The notes beneath the pieces are model-generated. The model ran no database searches and was not told the origin of the DNA. It saw only the letters and a program-made list of their open reading frames with translations. The translations under genes were made by a program, and so were the position numbers. Source: CAZIKB01 sp964539665 (GTDB taxonomy: Bacteria; Zhuqueibacterota; Zhuqueibacteria; Oceanimicrobiales; Oceanimicrobiaceae). Taken from it: a stretch of 51,335 bases of DNA. The stretch is from NCBI GenBank assembly GCA_964539665.1, contig CAZIKB010000034.1, forward strand, positions 1 to 51,335. Reading direction: 5' to 3'. Below, piece after piece: positions 44,583 to 51,335 of this stretch. Position 1 is the first letter of the stretch, and each line of letters opens with the position of its first letter.

Positions 44583-45758
44583 TTAAATTATTCCGGCTTC
44601 GTTACCCACTTTTTTAAACACACTAACAGCAAAATCTAAATCTTCTTTTGAATGTGTGGCAGAGTTCATCAACCGCAGGCGGTCTTTGCCTCTTGGAACT
44701 GTGGGGAAGCTGATGGCCATGCCAAAAATGCCATTTTCAAATAATGAGCGGCTAAAATTCTGTGCCAATTTGGGATCGCCAATCATAACCGGTGTAATCG
44801 GTGTGGTGCTCACGCCCAGATCAAATCCCAAATTCTTAAGCTGCGCCTTGAAATATTTCGTGTTCTCCCACAACTTATTTACCACATCGCCGGATTCGGT
44901 CAGAATATCAACCGCCTTGATGCAGGCTGCCACATCAGCCGGCGTTACCGCACTTGAAAACAGAAACGGTCTGGCCCTCTGCCGCAAATAATCAACGATC
45001 TTTTTTTTGCCTGCAACGTAGCCACCAACAACTCCGAACGCTTTTGACATGGTGCCGATTTCAATATCGACTTTGCCATGCAGGCCATAATGATCCGAGA
45101 TACCACGACCGGCGTTACCGAGAACTCCTTCACCGTGAGCGTCATCAACCATAACCATAGCGTCATGCTTTTCAGCCACAGCAACGATTTCAGGTAATGG
45201 TGCAACATCGCCATCCATGCTAAACACGCCGTCTGTGATCACCAATTTGCGTCGGGCTGATTTTTCCTCATCAAGTTTTTCTGCCAGGGAATCTGCATCA
45301 CAGTGAGAATAGCGTACAGTCTTGGCCTTCGTCAGCCGGCAGGCGTCGATTATACTGGCATGATTCAATTCATCAGAAAAGATGATGTCTTCCGCTCCCA
45401 TCAAGGTTGGAACGGTCGCGCCATTTGCGCTAAATCCGGACTGAAATGAAATCGCCGCTTCAACGTTTTTAAATTTAGCAAGCTTCTCTTCCAACTCATT
45501 GTGTAACTTCATGGTGCCGGCAATCGTGCGAACTGCGGCCGGCCCAACCCCGTAATCTTCAATAGCCTTTTGAGCAGCCTTTTTCAATTCGGGATGATTA
45601 GCAAAGCCCAGGTAATTATTTGCACACATGTTCAATACCTTTCTGCCGTCCACATCTATCCAGGCATCCTGCGCCGTGCCAATTGTCCGGATATTGATTA
45701 ATAGTCCTTGTTCTTTTAGTTGAGCTAATTCATCATCAAGAAAACTCAAGTTCGCCAT
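44583..45758 (-). CDS. kbl: Glycine C-acetyltransferase (2-amino-3-ketobutyrate CoA ligase)
   Basis: 391 residues of the alpha-oxoamine synthase family. PLP lysine K239 in 'GTMSKAFGVVGGY'; 'VDDAHGEGVLG' and 'NNYLGFANHPELKKA' are typical. It cleaves 2-amino-3-ketobutyrate with CoA to glycine and acetyl-CoA. This is not ALA synthase: the neighbour is threonine dehydrogenase and the heme cluster uses the C5 route. ATG has GGAGGA upstream. With tdh it forms the threonine-to-glycine pathway. Confidence 0.92.
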   Translation of the reverse strand: MANLSFLDDELAQLKEQGLLINIRTIGTAQDAWIDVDGRKVLNMCANNYLGFANHPELKKAAQKAIEDYGVGPAAVRTIAGTMKLHNELEEKLAKFKNVEAAISFQSGFSANGATVPTLMGAEDIIFSDELNHASIIDACRLTKAKTVRYSHCDADSLAEKLDEEKSARRKLVITDGVFSMDGDVAPLPEIVAVAEKHDAMVMVDDAHGEGVLGNAGRGISDHYGLHGKVDIEIGTMSKAFGVVGGYVAGKKKIVDYLRQRARPFLFSSAVTPADVAACIKAVDILTESGDVVNKLWENTKYFKAQLKNLGFDLGVSTTPITPVMIGDPKLAQNFSRSLFENGIFGMAISFPTVPRGKDRLRLMNSATHSKEDLDFAVSVFKKVGNEAGII

Positions 45759-45772
45759 ATCAATCCTCCATT

Positions 45773-45922
45773 ATGTTGATTATTAATGATTCTGTTGAAT
45801 AAGAAACCTTCCGAAGGTTCAGTTTTAATTAAAATTTCGATATGTAGTATTTACTTAATACTTAACAATACATACAGTATGTCAAAAAACCTTCGGAAAG
45901 TTTTCTATCACTTAATCAACAT
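45773..45922. repeat. 150-bp inverted-repeat (MITE-like) element between tdh and kbl
   Basis: Outer ends ATGTTGATTA and TTAATCAACAT are inverted. Inner arms AACCTTCCGAAGGTT (45807-45821, itself palindromic) and AACCTTCGGAAAGTT (45888-45902) are also related by inversion. The middle is AT-rich. It contains no ORF and lies between two cotranscribed genes. Confidence 0.5.
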
Positions 45923-45951
45923 ATCAGATTAATGTTTAACTTACCTCAATT

Positions 45952-46995
45952 TCATTCGTCATTCCAGTTTAATATCACCTTCCCCGAATTACCGGACCGC
46001 ATCACTTCAAAAGCTTCCTCAAATTCAGTATAGTGAAATTTGTGGGTGATAACCGGGGCTATGTCCAGGCCAGTCTGGATCATTGACTGCATTAAATACC
46101 AGGTCTCGAACATTTCCCGGCCGTAAATACCTTTTATGGTAAGCATATTGAATATCACTGTGTTCCAATCAATTGCTAAATCACTGGTCGGTATTCCCAG
46201 CATGGCGATTTTCGCGCCGTGACACATATTAGCAATCATATCTTTGAAAGCTTCACCGCTGCCGGACATCTCCAGCCCAACGTCAAAGCCCTCGGTCATT
46301 CCCAGCTCTTTCTGAACATCTGCGAGACTTTTTTCTTTGACATTCAATGCAATGGTTGCTCCCATTTCTTTAGCAAGCTCAAGACGATACGTATTCATAT
46401 CAGAGGTAACAACATAGCGTGCTCCCGCGTGTTTTGCAATTGCCGTAGCCATCAGCCCAATCGGGCCGGCGCCGGTAATCAACACATCTTCTCCCAGCAC
46501 TTTAAAAGACAAAGCCGTGTGAGTTGCATTGCCAAATGGATCGAAAATACTTAATAGGTCCATTGGGATGTTTGGGTCGGCCTGCCAGACGTTCGCAACT
46601 GGAATAGCAAGGTACTCGGCAAACGCCCCTGCCCTGTTCACTCCAACACCTTTAGTTGCCATGCAGAGATGGCGCCGTCCGGCCAGACAATTCCGGCACC
46701 TGCCGCAGACAAGATGTCCTTCACCAGAGACGGTGTCGCCAATTTCAAGGTCATGGACATTGCTGCCCATCGCAGCGATTTCACCTACAAATTCATGACC
46801 AATCGTCATTGGCACTGGTATGGTCTTTTGCGCCCAGGCGTCCCAGTTCCAGATATGGACGTCTGTGCCGCAGATGGCGGTTTTATGGATCTGAATCAGG
46901 ACGTCATTTATTCCGATTTCGGGAACCGGCACTTCTTCTAACCACAAGCCCTGTTTCCTGTGTTTTTTGACAAGCGCTTTCATTGTTATTTTCAT
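45952..46995 (-). CDS. tdh: L-threonine 3-dehydrogenase
   Basis: 347 residues of the zinc-dependent medium-chain dehydrogenase family. Catalytic zinc ligands in 'ICGTDVHIWNWDAWA' (Cys, His) and 'IGHEFVGE'. The structural zinc loop is 'CGRCRNCLAGRRHLC'. The NAD loop is 'GAGPIGL'. 'FDPFGNATHTALSF' is diagnostic for TDH. It oxidises threonine to 2-amino-3-ketobutyrate, the substrate of the kbl product. ATG at 46995 has AGGAGG 12 bases upstream; a second ATG four codons later is also possible. Confidence 0.94.
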   Translation of the reverse strand: MKITMKALVKKHRKQGLWLEEVPVPEIGINDVLIQIHKTAICGTDVHIWNWDAWAQKTIPVPMTIGHEFVGEIAAMGSNVHDLEIGDTVSGEGHLVCGRCRNCLAGRRHLCMATKGVGVNRAGAFAEYLAIPVANVWQADPNIPMDLLSIFDPFGNATHTALSFKVLGEDVLITGAGPIGLMATAIAKHAGARYVVTSDMNTYRLELAKEMGATIALNVKEKSLADVQKELGMTEGFDVGLEMSGSGEAFKDMIANMCHGAKIAMLGIPTSDLAIDWNTVIFNMLTIKGIYGREMFETWYLMQSMIQTGLDIAPVITHKFHYTEFEEAFEVMRSGNSGKVILNWNDE

Positions 46996-47037
46996 TTATT
47001 TTATGAACCTCCTGATAAGAATTTTATATTTATATCT

Positions 47038-47481
47038 CTAAATCTGTAGCAGTAAATCTGAGGTTTTTAATAATTCAATTTCAAGGATTCCTTCAAAATC
47101 TTTATCATTTGACCAGAGTGGAGCATTCAAATATAATGATAAAGCTAAAATGTCGGTATCTTTGGAATCTCTATTGCCAATAATTGTTGTCGCTAATCTA
47201 ATTTTTGAATCATAAATATTGGGGGGAATTGCTATTATTTGGAAATCATTTAATAACTGAAAAAGTTTCTGTTCAATATCTATCTTTTTTTTCTGTAGCT
47301 TATTAAATTCTGATTTCTGACCTAATTTATTCGTCAAATCTGGGATATATTTTTTCACTTCCCAAATAGTCTTTTCTGAGGTTACAAATTCAAAATTAGT
47401 AGAAAATAAGATTTGCAGAACTCGCCCGGAAAGAAGTGCAGAGAGTAAAGGGTTGGCGTCTACAACAATAAGTTTGGGCAT
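47038..47481 (-). CDS. PIN-domain protein, probable VapC-like toxin
   Basis: 147 residues. PIN-fold acidic residues D8 ('VVDANPLLSAL'), E41, D108/D110 ('SKDTDILALSL') and D126/D128 ('WSNDKDFEG') form a plausible RNase site. It begins 7 bases after the upstream small gene, as in toxin-antitoxin pairs, where the PIN protein cleaves RNA. ATG at 47481. Confidence 0.75.
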   Translation of the reverse strand: MPKLIVVDANPLLSALLSGRVLQILFSTNFEFVTSEKTIWEVKKYIPDLTNKLGQKSEFNKLQKKKIDIEQKLFQLLNDFQIIAIPPNIYDSKIRLATTIIGNRDSKDTDILALSLYLNAPLWSNDKDFEGILEIELLKTSDLLLQI

Positions 47482-47488
47482 TTGTTCG

Positions 47489-47785
47489 TCATTTATGTTT
47501 ATCCTTTAATTCCAGCAAAAATGTTTCTCTATCCAGAGTATTTCTAAATTTATCAAAATCATCTAAAATTTCCTCCTCGGTTAATCCAGCTTCAAGCATC
47601 GTTTTGCGCATTTCCTCTACATTTTTGAAAGCACGCTTTTTCGAAGTTTTTTTTGCCTCATAAACTTTAATTCTATCTTCAATCAGATGTGTTAGAAATT
47701 CTTCTGAACTTTTAAATCCTTCAATCTTAGCTATTATTGACACTTTTGTAGCTAACTTTTGAGGAATAGTGATGCTTATTCCCAT
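47489..47785 (-). CDS. Putative antitoxin partner of the PIN protein
   Basis: 98 residues from the ATG at 47785, which has GAGG upstream; the frame extends to a TTG at 47809 that is less likely. The N-terminus 'GISITIPQKLATKVSIIAKI' resembles a ribbon-helix-helix DNA-binding fold. The C-terminal half is charged and includes 'MRKTMLEAGLTEEEILDDFD'. Directly precedes the PIN gene on the same strand. Antitoxin role inferred from arrangement. Confidence 0.6.
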   Translation of the reverse strand: MGISITIPQKLATKVSIIAKIEGFKSSEEFLTHLIEDRIKVYEAKKTSKKRAFKNVEEMRKTMLEAGLTEEEILDDFDKFRNTLDRETFLLELKDKHK

Positions 47786-47869
47786 GATTATGACCTCAAA
47801 ATTAAACAAATTCTATAATTCATGTTAAGTGTTCTAATTTAATAAACTACTAACTAAAATCAAATCAAT

Positions 47870-48049
47870 TCACAATTTACTTTTCGCAACGTTCACCGCT
47901 GCCAAAACCGGATCCCAAACCGGCGCAAAAGGCGGAGCATAGCTTAAATCCAGATAAGCGATCTCATTAAGTGTCATTTTATTAGGTAAGGCGGTGGCGA
48001 ACACGTCAATGCGTTTACTTACCCCTTCACATCCAACGGGATGAAAGGT
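47870..48049 (-). pseudogene. Orphan C-terminal fragment of a pyridine nucleotide-disulfide oxidoreductase, copy 2
   Basis: About 60 codons: 'GCEGVSKRIDVFATALPNKM' followed by 'AYLDLSYAPPFAPVWDPV'. This matches the end of the dimerisation domain of CoA-disulfide reductase/NADH-oxidase-like enzymes. The FAD and NAD domains are absent. A second, diverged copy lies at 49704-49886 in the same relative position. Confidence 0.75.
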
Positions 48050-48062
48050 CTTCTCGAATAAG

Positions 48063-48112
48063 TGGAAGCCTCGATTCATCATGGGAACTCCCAAATGAAT
48101 TTGGGCATCCAT
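48063..48112 (-). repeat. Dispersed double-hairpin repeat, copy 2
   Basis: Contains the perfect palindrome CCCAAATGAATTTGGG; the CCTCGATTCAT arm is degenerate. In reverse complement it matches 5691-5740. Lies just past the stop of the secreted gene at 48119. Confidence 0.65.
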
Positions 48113-48118
48113 ACAATG

Positions 48119-49639
48119 CTATTTCATAAACAACATCTTTTTTGTCTCTACAAAACTATTGCCTGCTTGTATTCTATAAAAATAAATACCGCTGGCAAGT
48201 CCACTCGCATCAAAATTGACAATATATGTGTTTACCTCTTGAAATTGATTCACTAAAGTTTGAATTTCTCTGCCAAGTCTATCAAATATTTTCAAAGTCA
48301 CAAAATTTGATTTGGGTGTTGTATATGAAATTTTCGTTGTTGGATTAAACGGATTCGGATAATTTTGATGCAAAGCAAACTTTGAAGGTACCTGAGACTG
48401 TTCATGCTCGCTTATGTCCACTCCTACAGGATTTGTAAAGTCTAAAACATTAGCCCAAATATCATTGTTGTAACCACCCGCTCGATTATCTGTCCAAGCC
48501 GTGTAAATCCGATTATTCCATAACGTGACATCAGGAGACTTTTGATATGCACTTCCTTGATCATGGTTGACTTTGAAATTACTTGCCAATGCTGTGCCAT
48601 CACTTGCATAGCGCTGGGCGTAAATGTCAGAATCATAATTGCGAGAATCTGTCCACGTAATCACAAAATTCCCGCTGCCATCTGTTGAAATGGAAGGAAA
48701 ATTTTGATATGCACGTCCTTGATCATCGTTGACTTTGAAATTACTTGCCAATGCTGTGCCATCACTTGCATAGCGCTGGGCGTAAATGTCATAATCGCCA
48801 TTGCGTCTATCATACCACGTAATCACAAAACTCCCGCTGCCATCTGTCGAAATGGCAGGATACCCTTGATCTTCACTTCCTTGATCATCGTTGACTTTGA
48901 AATTACTTGCCAAGGCTGTGCCATCACTTGCATAGCGCTGGGCGTAAATGTCAGTTTGTAACCAATCATTGCGTTCATCGCTCCACGTAATCACAAAATT
49001 CCCGCTGCCATCTGTTGAAATGGAAGGATCATATTGAACATATTGATATGTAAGTCCATCATCATCGTTGACTCTGAAATTACTTGCCAATGCGGTGCCA
49101 TCACTTGCATAGCGCTGCGCGTAAATGTCAGAATCACCATTGCGAGAATCCGGCCACGTAATCACAAAATTCCCGCTGCCATCTGGGGAAATGGCAGGAG
49201 ACCCTTGAGATGCACTTACTTGATCATCGTTGACTTTGAAATTACTTGCCAATGCTGTCCCATCACTTGCATAGCGCTGGGCGTAAATGTCAGAATCGCC
49301 ATTGCGAGAATCCGACCAGGTAATCACAAAATTCCCGCTGCCATCTGTTGAAATGGCAGGAGACCCTTGATATGCACCGTTTGGTCCTGCATTTTCATTT
49401 ACTTGAAAATCCGGAATAATGGCACTCAAAGTTGTTACTTCATCTGCAGAAAGCGATTGATAATTAGGTTTGTTTGTGAGCAGGTCTGTTTCATCGAACA
49501 TAAAATGTCTCCTTTCTGCCTGTTCATCAAACAGCTTTCTTGCTTCCCATCTGCGCGAATGGGGTGGTTCTTGAGCAGTTACTAAATTAGAACCAGATAC
49601 GACAAAGATAAATAGTGCAAAGCGAGTTATGTTTTTCAT
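48119..49639 (-). CDS. Secreted repeat (propeller-like) protein with T9SS-type sorting domain
   Basis: 506 residues. Signal peptide at 1-22 (ends 'NLVTAQ'). Five tandem ~51-residue repeats follow, consensus 'PAISTDGSGNFVITWSDSRN' then 'DIYAQRYASDGTALASNFKV'. A sixth, diverged unit ('LWNNRIYTAWTDNRAGG') ends the array. Six such units would fit a six-bladed beta-propeller (inference). The C-terminal domain has 'NYPNPFNPTTKISY' and ends 'GIYFYRIQAGNSFVETKKML', the FCB sorting type. ATG has GGAGGG 8 bases upstream. Close paralogue of the next gene, in a tandem duplication. Function unknown; probably surface-exposed. Confidence 0.85.
   Translation of the reverse strand: MKNITRFALFIFVVSGSNLVTAQEPPHSRRWEARKLFDEQAERRHFMFDETDLLTNKPNYQSLSADEVTTLSAIIPDFQVNENAGPNGAYQGSPAISTDGSGNFVITWSDSRNGDSDIYAQRYASDGTALASNFKVNDDQVSASQGSPAISPDGSGNFVITWPDSRNGDSDIYAQRYASDGTALASNFRVNDDDGLTYQYVQYDPSISTDGSGNFVITWSDERNDWLQTDIYAQRYASDGTALASNFKVNDDQGSEDQGYPAISTDGSGSFVITWYDRRNGDYDIYAQRYASDGTALASNFKVNDDQGRAYQNFPSISTDGSGNFVITWTDSRNYDSDIYAQRYASDGTALASNFKVNHDQGSAYQKSPDVTLWNNRIYTAWTDNRAGGYNNDIWANVLDFTNPVGVDISEHEQSQVPSKFALHQNYPNPFNPTTKISYTTPKSNFVTLKIFDRLGREIQTLVNQFQEVNTYIVNFDASGLASGIYFYRIQAGNSFVETKKMLFMK
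48535..49395 (-). repeat. Tandem ~153-bp coding repeats, array 1
   Basis: Five copies with strongly conserved DNA such as CATAGCGCTGGGCGTAAATG in each. One copy (48880-49030) is slightly longer. The repeat unit is one predicted propeller blade. Confidence 0.8.
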
Positions 49640-49703
49640 GGTAATTCCCTCCTATTAAATGGATTTTCAAATTTAAGAAACTGTAAACTAAAATCAAATC
49701 AAT

Positions 49704-49886
49704 TCAAAATTTACTTTTCGCAGCGTTCACTGCAACTAAAACCGCATCCCAAACCGGCGCAAAAGGTGGGGCATAGCTTAAATCCAGATAAGCTATGTCA
49801 TTGAGTTTCATCTTATTAGTTAAGGCAGTGGCGAACACGTCAATACGTTTACTCACGCCTTCGCTTCCAACGGGATGAAAGGTCAT
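49704..49886 (-). pseudogene. Orphan C-terminal fragment of a pyridine nucleotide-disulfide oxidoreductase, copy 1
   Basis: 'GSEGVSKRIDVFATALTNKM' and 'AYLDLSYAPPFAPVWDAV': the same 58-residue tail as 47870-48049 with several substitutions. Only the terminal part of the enzyme is present, so it is not a functional oxidoreductase. Confidence 0.75.
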
Positions 49887-49895
49887 CTCGCATAA

Positions 49896-49943
49896 TGGAA
49901 GCCTCCATTCATCGTGGGAATCCCCAAATGAATTTGGGCATCT
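49896..49943 (-). repeat. Dispersed double-hairpin repeat, copy 3
   Basis: Carries CCCCAAATGAATTTGGGC and the GGAAGCCTCCATTCATCG arm. Same position behind the secreted gene (stop 49952) as copy 2 behind 48119. Confidence 0.65.
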
Positions 49944-49951
49944 GTACGATA

Positions 49952-51307
49952 TTATTTCATAAACAACATCTTTTTTGTCACTACAATACTATTCCCAACT
50001 TGTATTCTGTAAAAATAAATACCGCTTGCTAATTCATTTGCGTGGAAATTGATGATATATGTGTTCGCCTCTTGCAATTGATTTACTAAAGTTTGAACTT
50101 CTCGCCCAAGCCTATCATATATTTTCAAAGTCACAAAATTTGACTTGGGTATTGAATATGAAATCATCGTCGTTGGATTAAACGGATTTGGATAATTTTG
50201 ATCTAAAGCAAACTTTGAAGGTACCTGAGATTGTTCATGCTCGCTTATGTCCACTCCTACAGGATTATCCCAATCTAAAACATTAGCCCAGATATCATAG
50301 CCTGTTCCGCCTGCTCGATTATCTGACCATGTAGTGTAAATCCGATTATTCCATAATTTTACTTCAGGAGAAAGCTGCCGTCCTTTGTATGTATTTGAGA
50401 CCCTAAAATTATTTCCAACTGCTGTGCCATCACTTGCATATCTCTGAGCGTAAATGTCAAAATCGCCATTGCGTTCATCGCTCCACGTAATCACAAAATT
50501 CCCGCTGCCATCTGTTGATATGGAAGGAGACCTTTGAACTGTACTTCCTTGATCATTGTTGACTTTGAAATTACTTGCCAAGGCTGTCCCATCACTTGCA
50601 TAGCGCTGGGCGTAAATGTCAGAATCGCCATTGCGAGAATCATACCACGTAATCACAAAATTCCCGCTCACATCTGTGGAAATGGAAGGAATAAATTGAC
50701 CTGCACTTCCTTGATCATCGTTGACTTTGAAATTACTTGCCAATGCGGTCCCATCACTTGCATAGCGCTGAGCGTAAATGTCCCTATCGCCATTGCGTCC
50801 ATCCTGCCACGTAATCACAAAATTCCCGCTGCCATCAGTTGAAATGGCTGGCGCCCATTGATATGCATTTCCTTGCTCATCGTTGACTTTGAAATTATTT
50901 GCCCATGCAGTCCCATCACTTGCATAGCGCTGGGCGTAAATGTCAGAATCGCCATTGCGATAATCCACCCACGTCACCACAAAATTCCCGCTGCCATCTG
51001 TTGAAATGGCAGGAGAAGAGAATGGCGATGCACTTCCTTGCTCATCGTTGACTTTGAAATTATTTGCCCATACAGTCCCATCACTTGCATAGCGCTGGGC
51101 GTAAATGTCCCTATCGCCATTGCGGTAATCCTGCCACGTCACTACAAAATTCCCGCTCCCATCTGTGGAAATGGCAGGATAATATTGAGTTGCACCGTTT
51201 GGTCCTGCATTTTCATTTACTTGAAAATCCGGGATAATAGCATTCAAATTCTTTACTTCTTCTGCGGAAAACGATTGATAACTAGTACAATGATTCCTAA
51301 TTAACAT
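49952..51307 (-). CDS. Secreted repeat (propeller-like) protein, paralogue, N-terminus missing or broken
   Basis: 451 codons from an ATG at 51307. The region downstream of 'IIPDFQVNENAGPNGA' parallels the 48119-49639 protein: five ~51-residue repeats plus the diverged sixth ('LWNNRIYTTWSDNRAGG') and the same C-terminal sorting domain ('NYPNPFNPTTMISY', 'GIYFYRIQVGNSIVVTKKML'). It lacks a signal peptide. Upstream of the ATG the frame meets TAG after three codons (TID), which align with the 'ETDLL' region of the paralogue. The true 5' end is therefore lost to a stop or indel, or continues beyond the window after a sequence error. Possibly a pseudogene. Confidence 0.75.
   Translation of the reverse strand: MLIRNHCTSYQSFSAEEVKNLNAIIPDFQVNENAGPNGATQYYPAISTDGSGNFVVTWQDYRNGDRDIYAQRYASDGTVWANNFKVNDEQGSASPFSSPAISTDGSGNFVVTWVDYRNGDSDIYAQRYASDGTAWANNFKVNDEQGNAYQWAPAISTDGSGNFVITWQDGRNGDRDIYAQRYASDGTALASNFKVNDDQGSAGQFIPSISTDVSGNFVITWYDSRNGDSDIYAQRYASDGTALASNFKVNNDQGSTVQRSPSISTDGSGNFVITWSDERNGDFDIYAQRYASDGTAVGNNFRVSNTYKGRQLSPEVKLWNNRIYTTWSDNRAGGTGYDIWANVLDWDNPVGVDISEHEQSQVPSKFALDQNYPNPFNPTTMISYSIPKSNFVTLKIYDRLGREVQTLVNQLQEANTYIINFHANELASGIYFYRIQVGNSIVVTKKMLFMK
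50400..51200 (-). repeat. Tandem ~153-bp coding repeats, array 2
   Basis: Five copies of the same blade-coding unit as array 1. Some copies have 'WANNFKVNDEQG' in place of 'LASNFKVNDDQG', showing partly independent homogenisation. Confidence 0.8.
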
Positions 51308-51335
51308 ATCAATAGTCTAATTAACTTTATTGACG

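Noticed and set aside
44583..45758. ALA synthase as an alternative for the PLP enzyme near heme genes
   Set aside because: It is adjacent to tdh, has the length and motifs of Kbl, and the window already has the complete C5 route.
48535..51200. Regular repeats as a possible CRISPR array
   Set aside because: The repeats are ~153 bp, in frame, coding, and without short unique spacers.
1..51335. tRNA, rRNA or prophage genes
   Set aside because: No tRNA T-loop/acceptor pattern, rRNA stretch, integrase or phage structural gene was seen when reading both strands. A tRNA-finding program could still reveal one.

Overview
The window looks like chromosomal DNA of an AT-rich (roughly 40% GC by eye) bacterium of the FCB group (Bacteroidota, Ignavibacteriota, Calditrichota, KSB1, Marinimicrobia and relatives). 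The evidence is three large secreted proteins ending in the 'NYPNPFNPTT...GxYFYRI' type C-terminal sorting domain, a PorV-like outer-membrane protein, and an FN3 protein with a related tail. The exact phylum cannot be fixed from the sequence alone.

Layout. 1-1.6 kb: a decayed type I phosphodiesterase, then a RAYT (Y1) transposase between two 60-bp REP-like inverted repeats. 1.9-5.7 kb: a visibly GC-rich serine hydrolase that looks acquired, an alpha/beta hydrolase and a glycerophosphodiesterase. 5.8-11.7 kb (minus strand): an envelope operon (small membrane protein, single-domain response regulator, FN3 protein, PorV-SH3 protein) behind a near-consensus sigma-54 promoter, directly downstream of an NtrC-type activator and a membrane histidine kinase. 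11.8-15.8 kb: an M24 peptidase, then a DUF2157 / GDYXXLXY membrane pair. 16.4-27.4 kb: a nine-gene minus-strand heme cluster, hemA-C-D-E-N-H-G-B-L, a complete C5 route from glutamyl-tRNA to heme. 28.2-34.1 kb: a very large secreted lipase/BACON protein broken by a frameshift, and a graveyard with an IS110 remnant. 34.2-35.2 kb: a DtxR/MntR-like metal regulator with a cysteine-rich tail and a small CxxC protein. 35.5-38.3 kb: ccsA/hemX followed by a sigma-54 activator whose N-terminal half is a degenerate glutamyl-tRNA reductase. 38.7-43.1 kb: a radical SAM protein and a SulP-STAS-cNMP transporter. 43.5-47.8 kb: a lipoprotein, OsmC, kbl, tdh and a PIN toxin-antitoxin pair. 47.9-51.3 kb: a tandem duplication of a propeller-like secreted protein plus an orphan oxidoreductase tail.

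Main discovery candidate. The protein at 35506-37482 joins a glutamyl-tRNA reductase-like domain to a sigma-54 AAA+ and Fis-type HTH module. Both the catalytic cysteine and the NADPH-binding glycines of the reductase are replaced. It sits where hemA normally sits, directly behind ccsA/hemX. An identical 17-bp palindrome (TTTTTCATTTTGAAAAA, 7-3-7 layout) lies upstream of its own operon (38531-38547) and upstream of hemA (27701-27717). A sigma-54-like -24/-12 sequence stands about 190 bp closer to hemA. Together these suggest an undescribed control circuit in which a dead copy of the first committed heme enzyme acts as sensor and switches heme synthesis through sigma-54. The sequence features are seen directly; the circuit is inference.

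Other notable items are the second sigma-54 circuit at 8.4 kb, several dispersed hairpin/MITE-like repeats, the metal regulator with its own promoter/operator between the heme genes and the heme regulator, and the frameshifts in two secreted or hydrolase genes.
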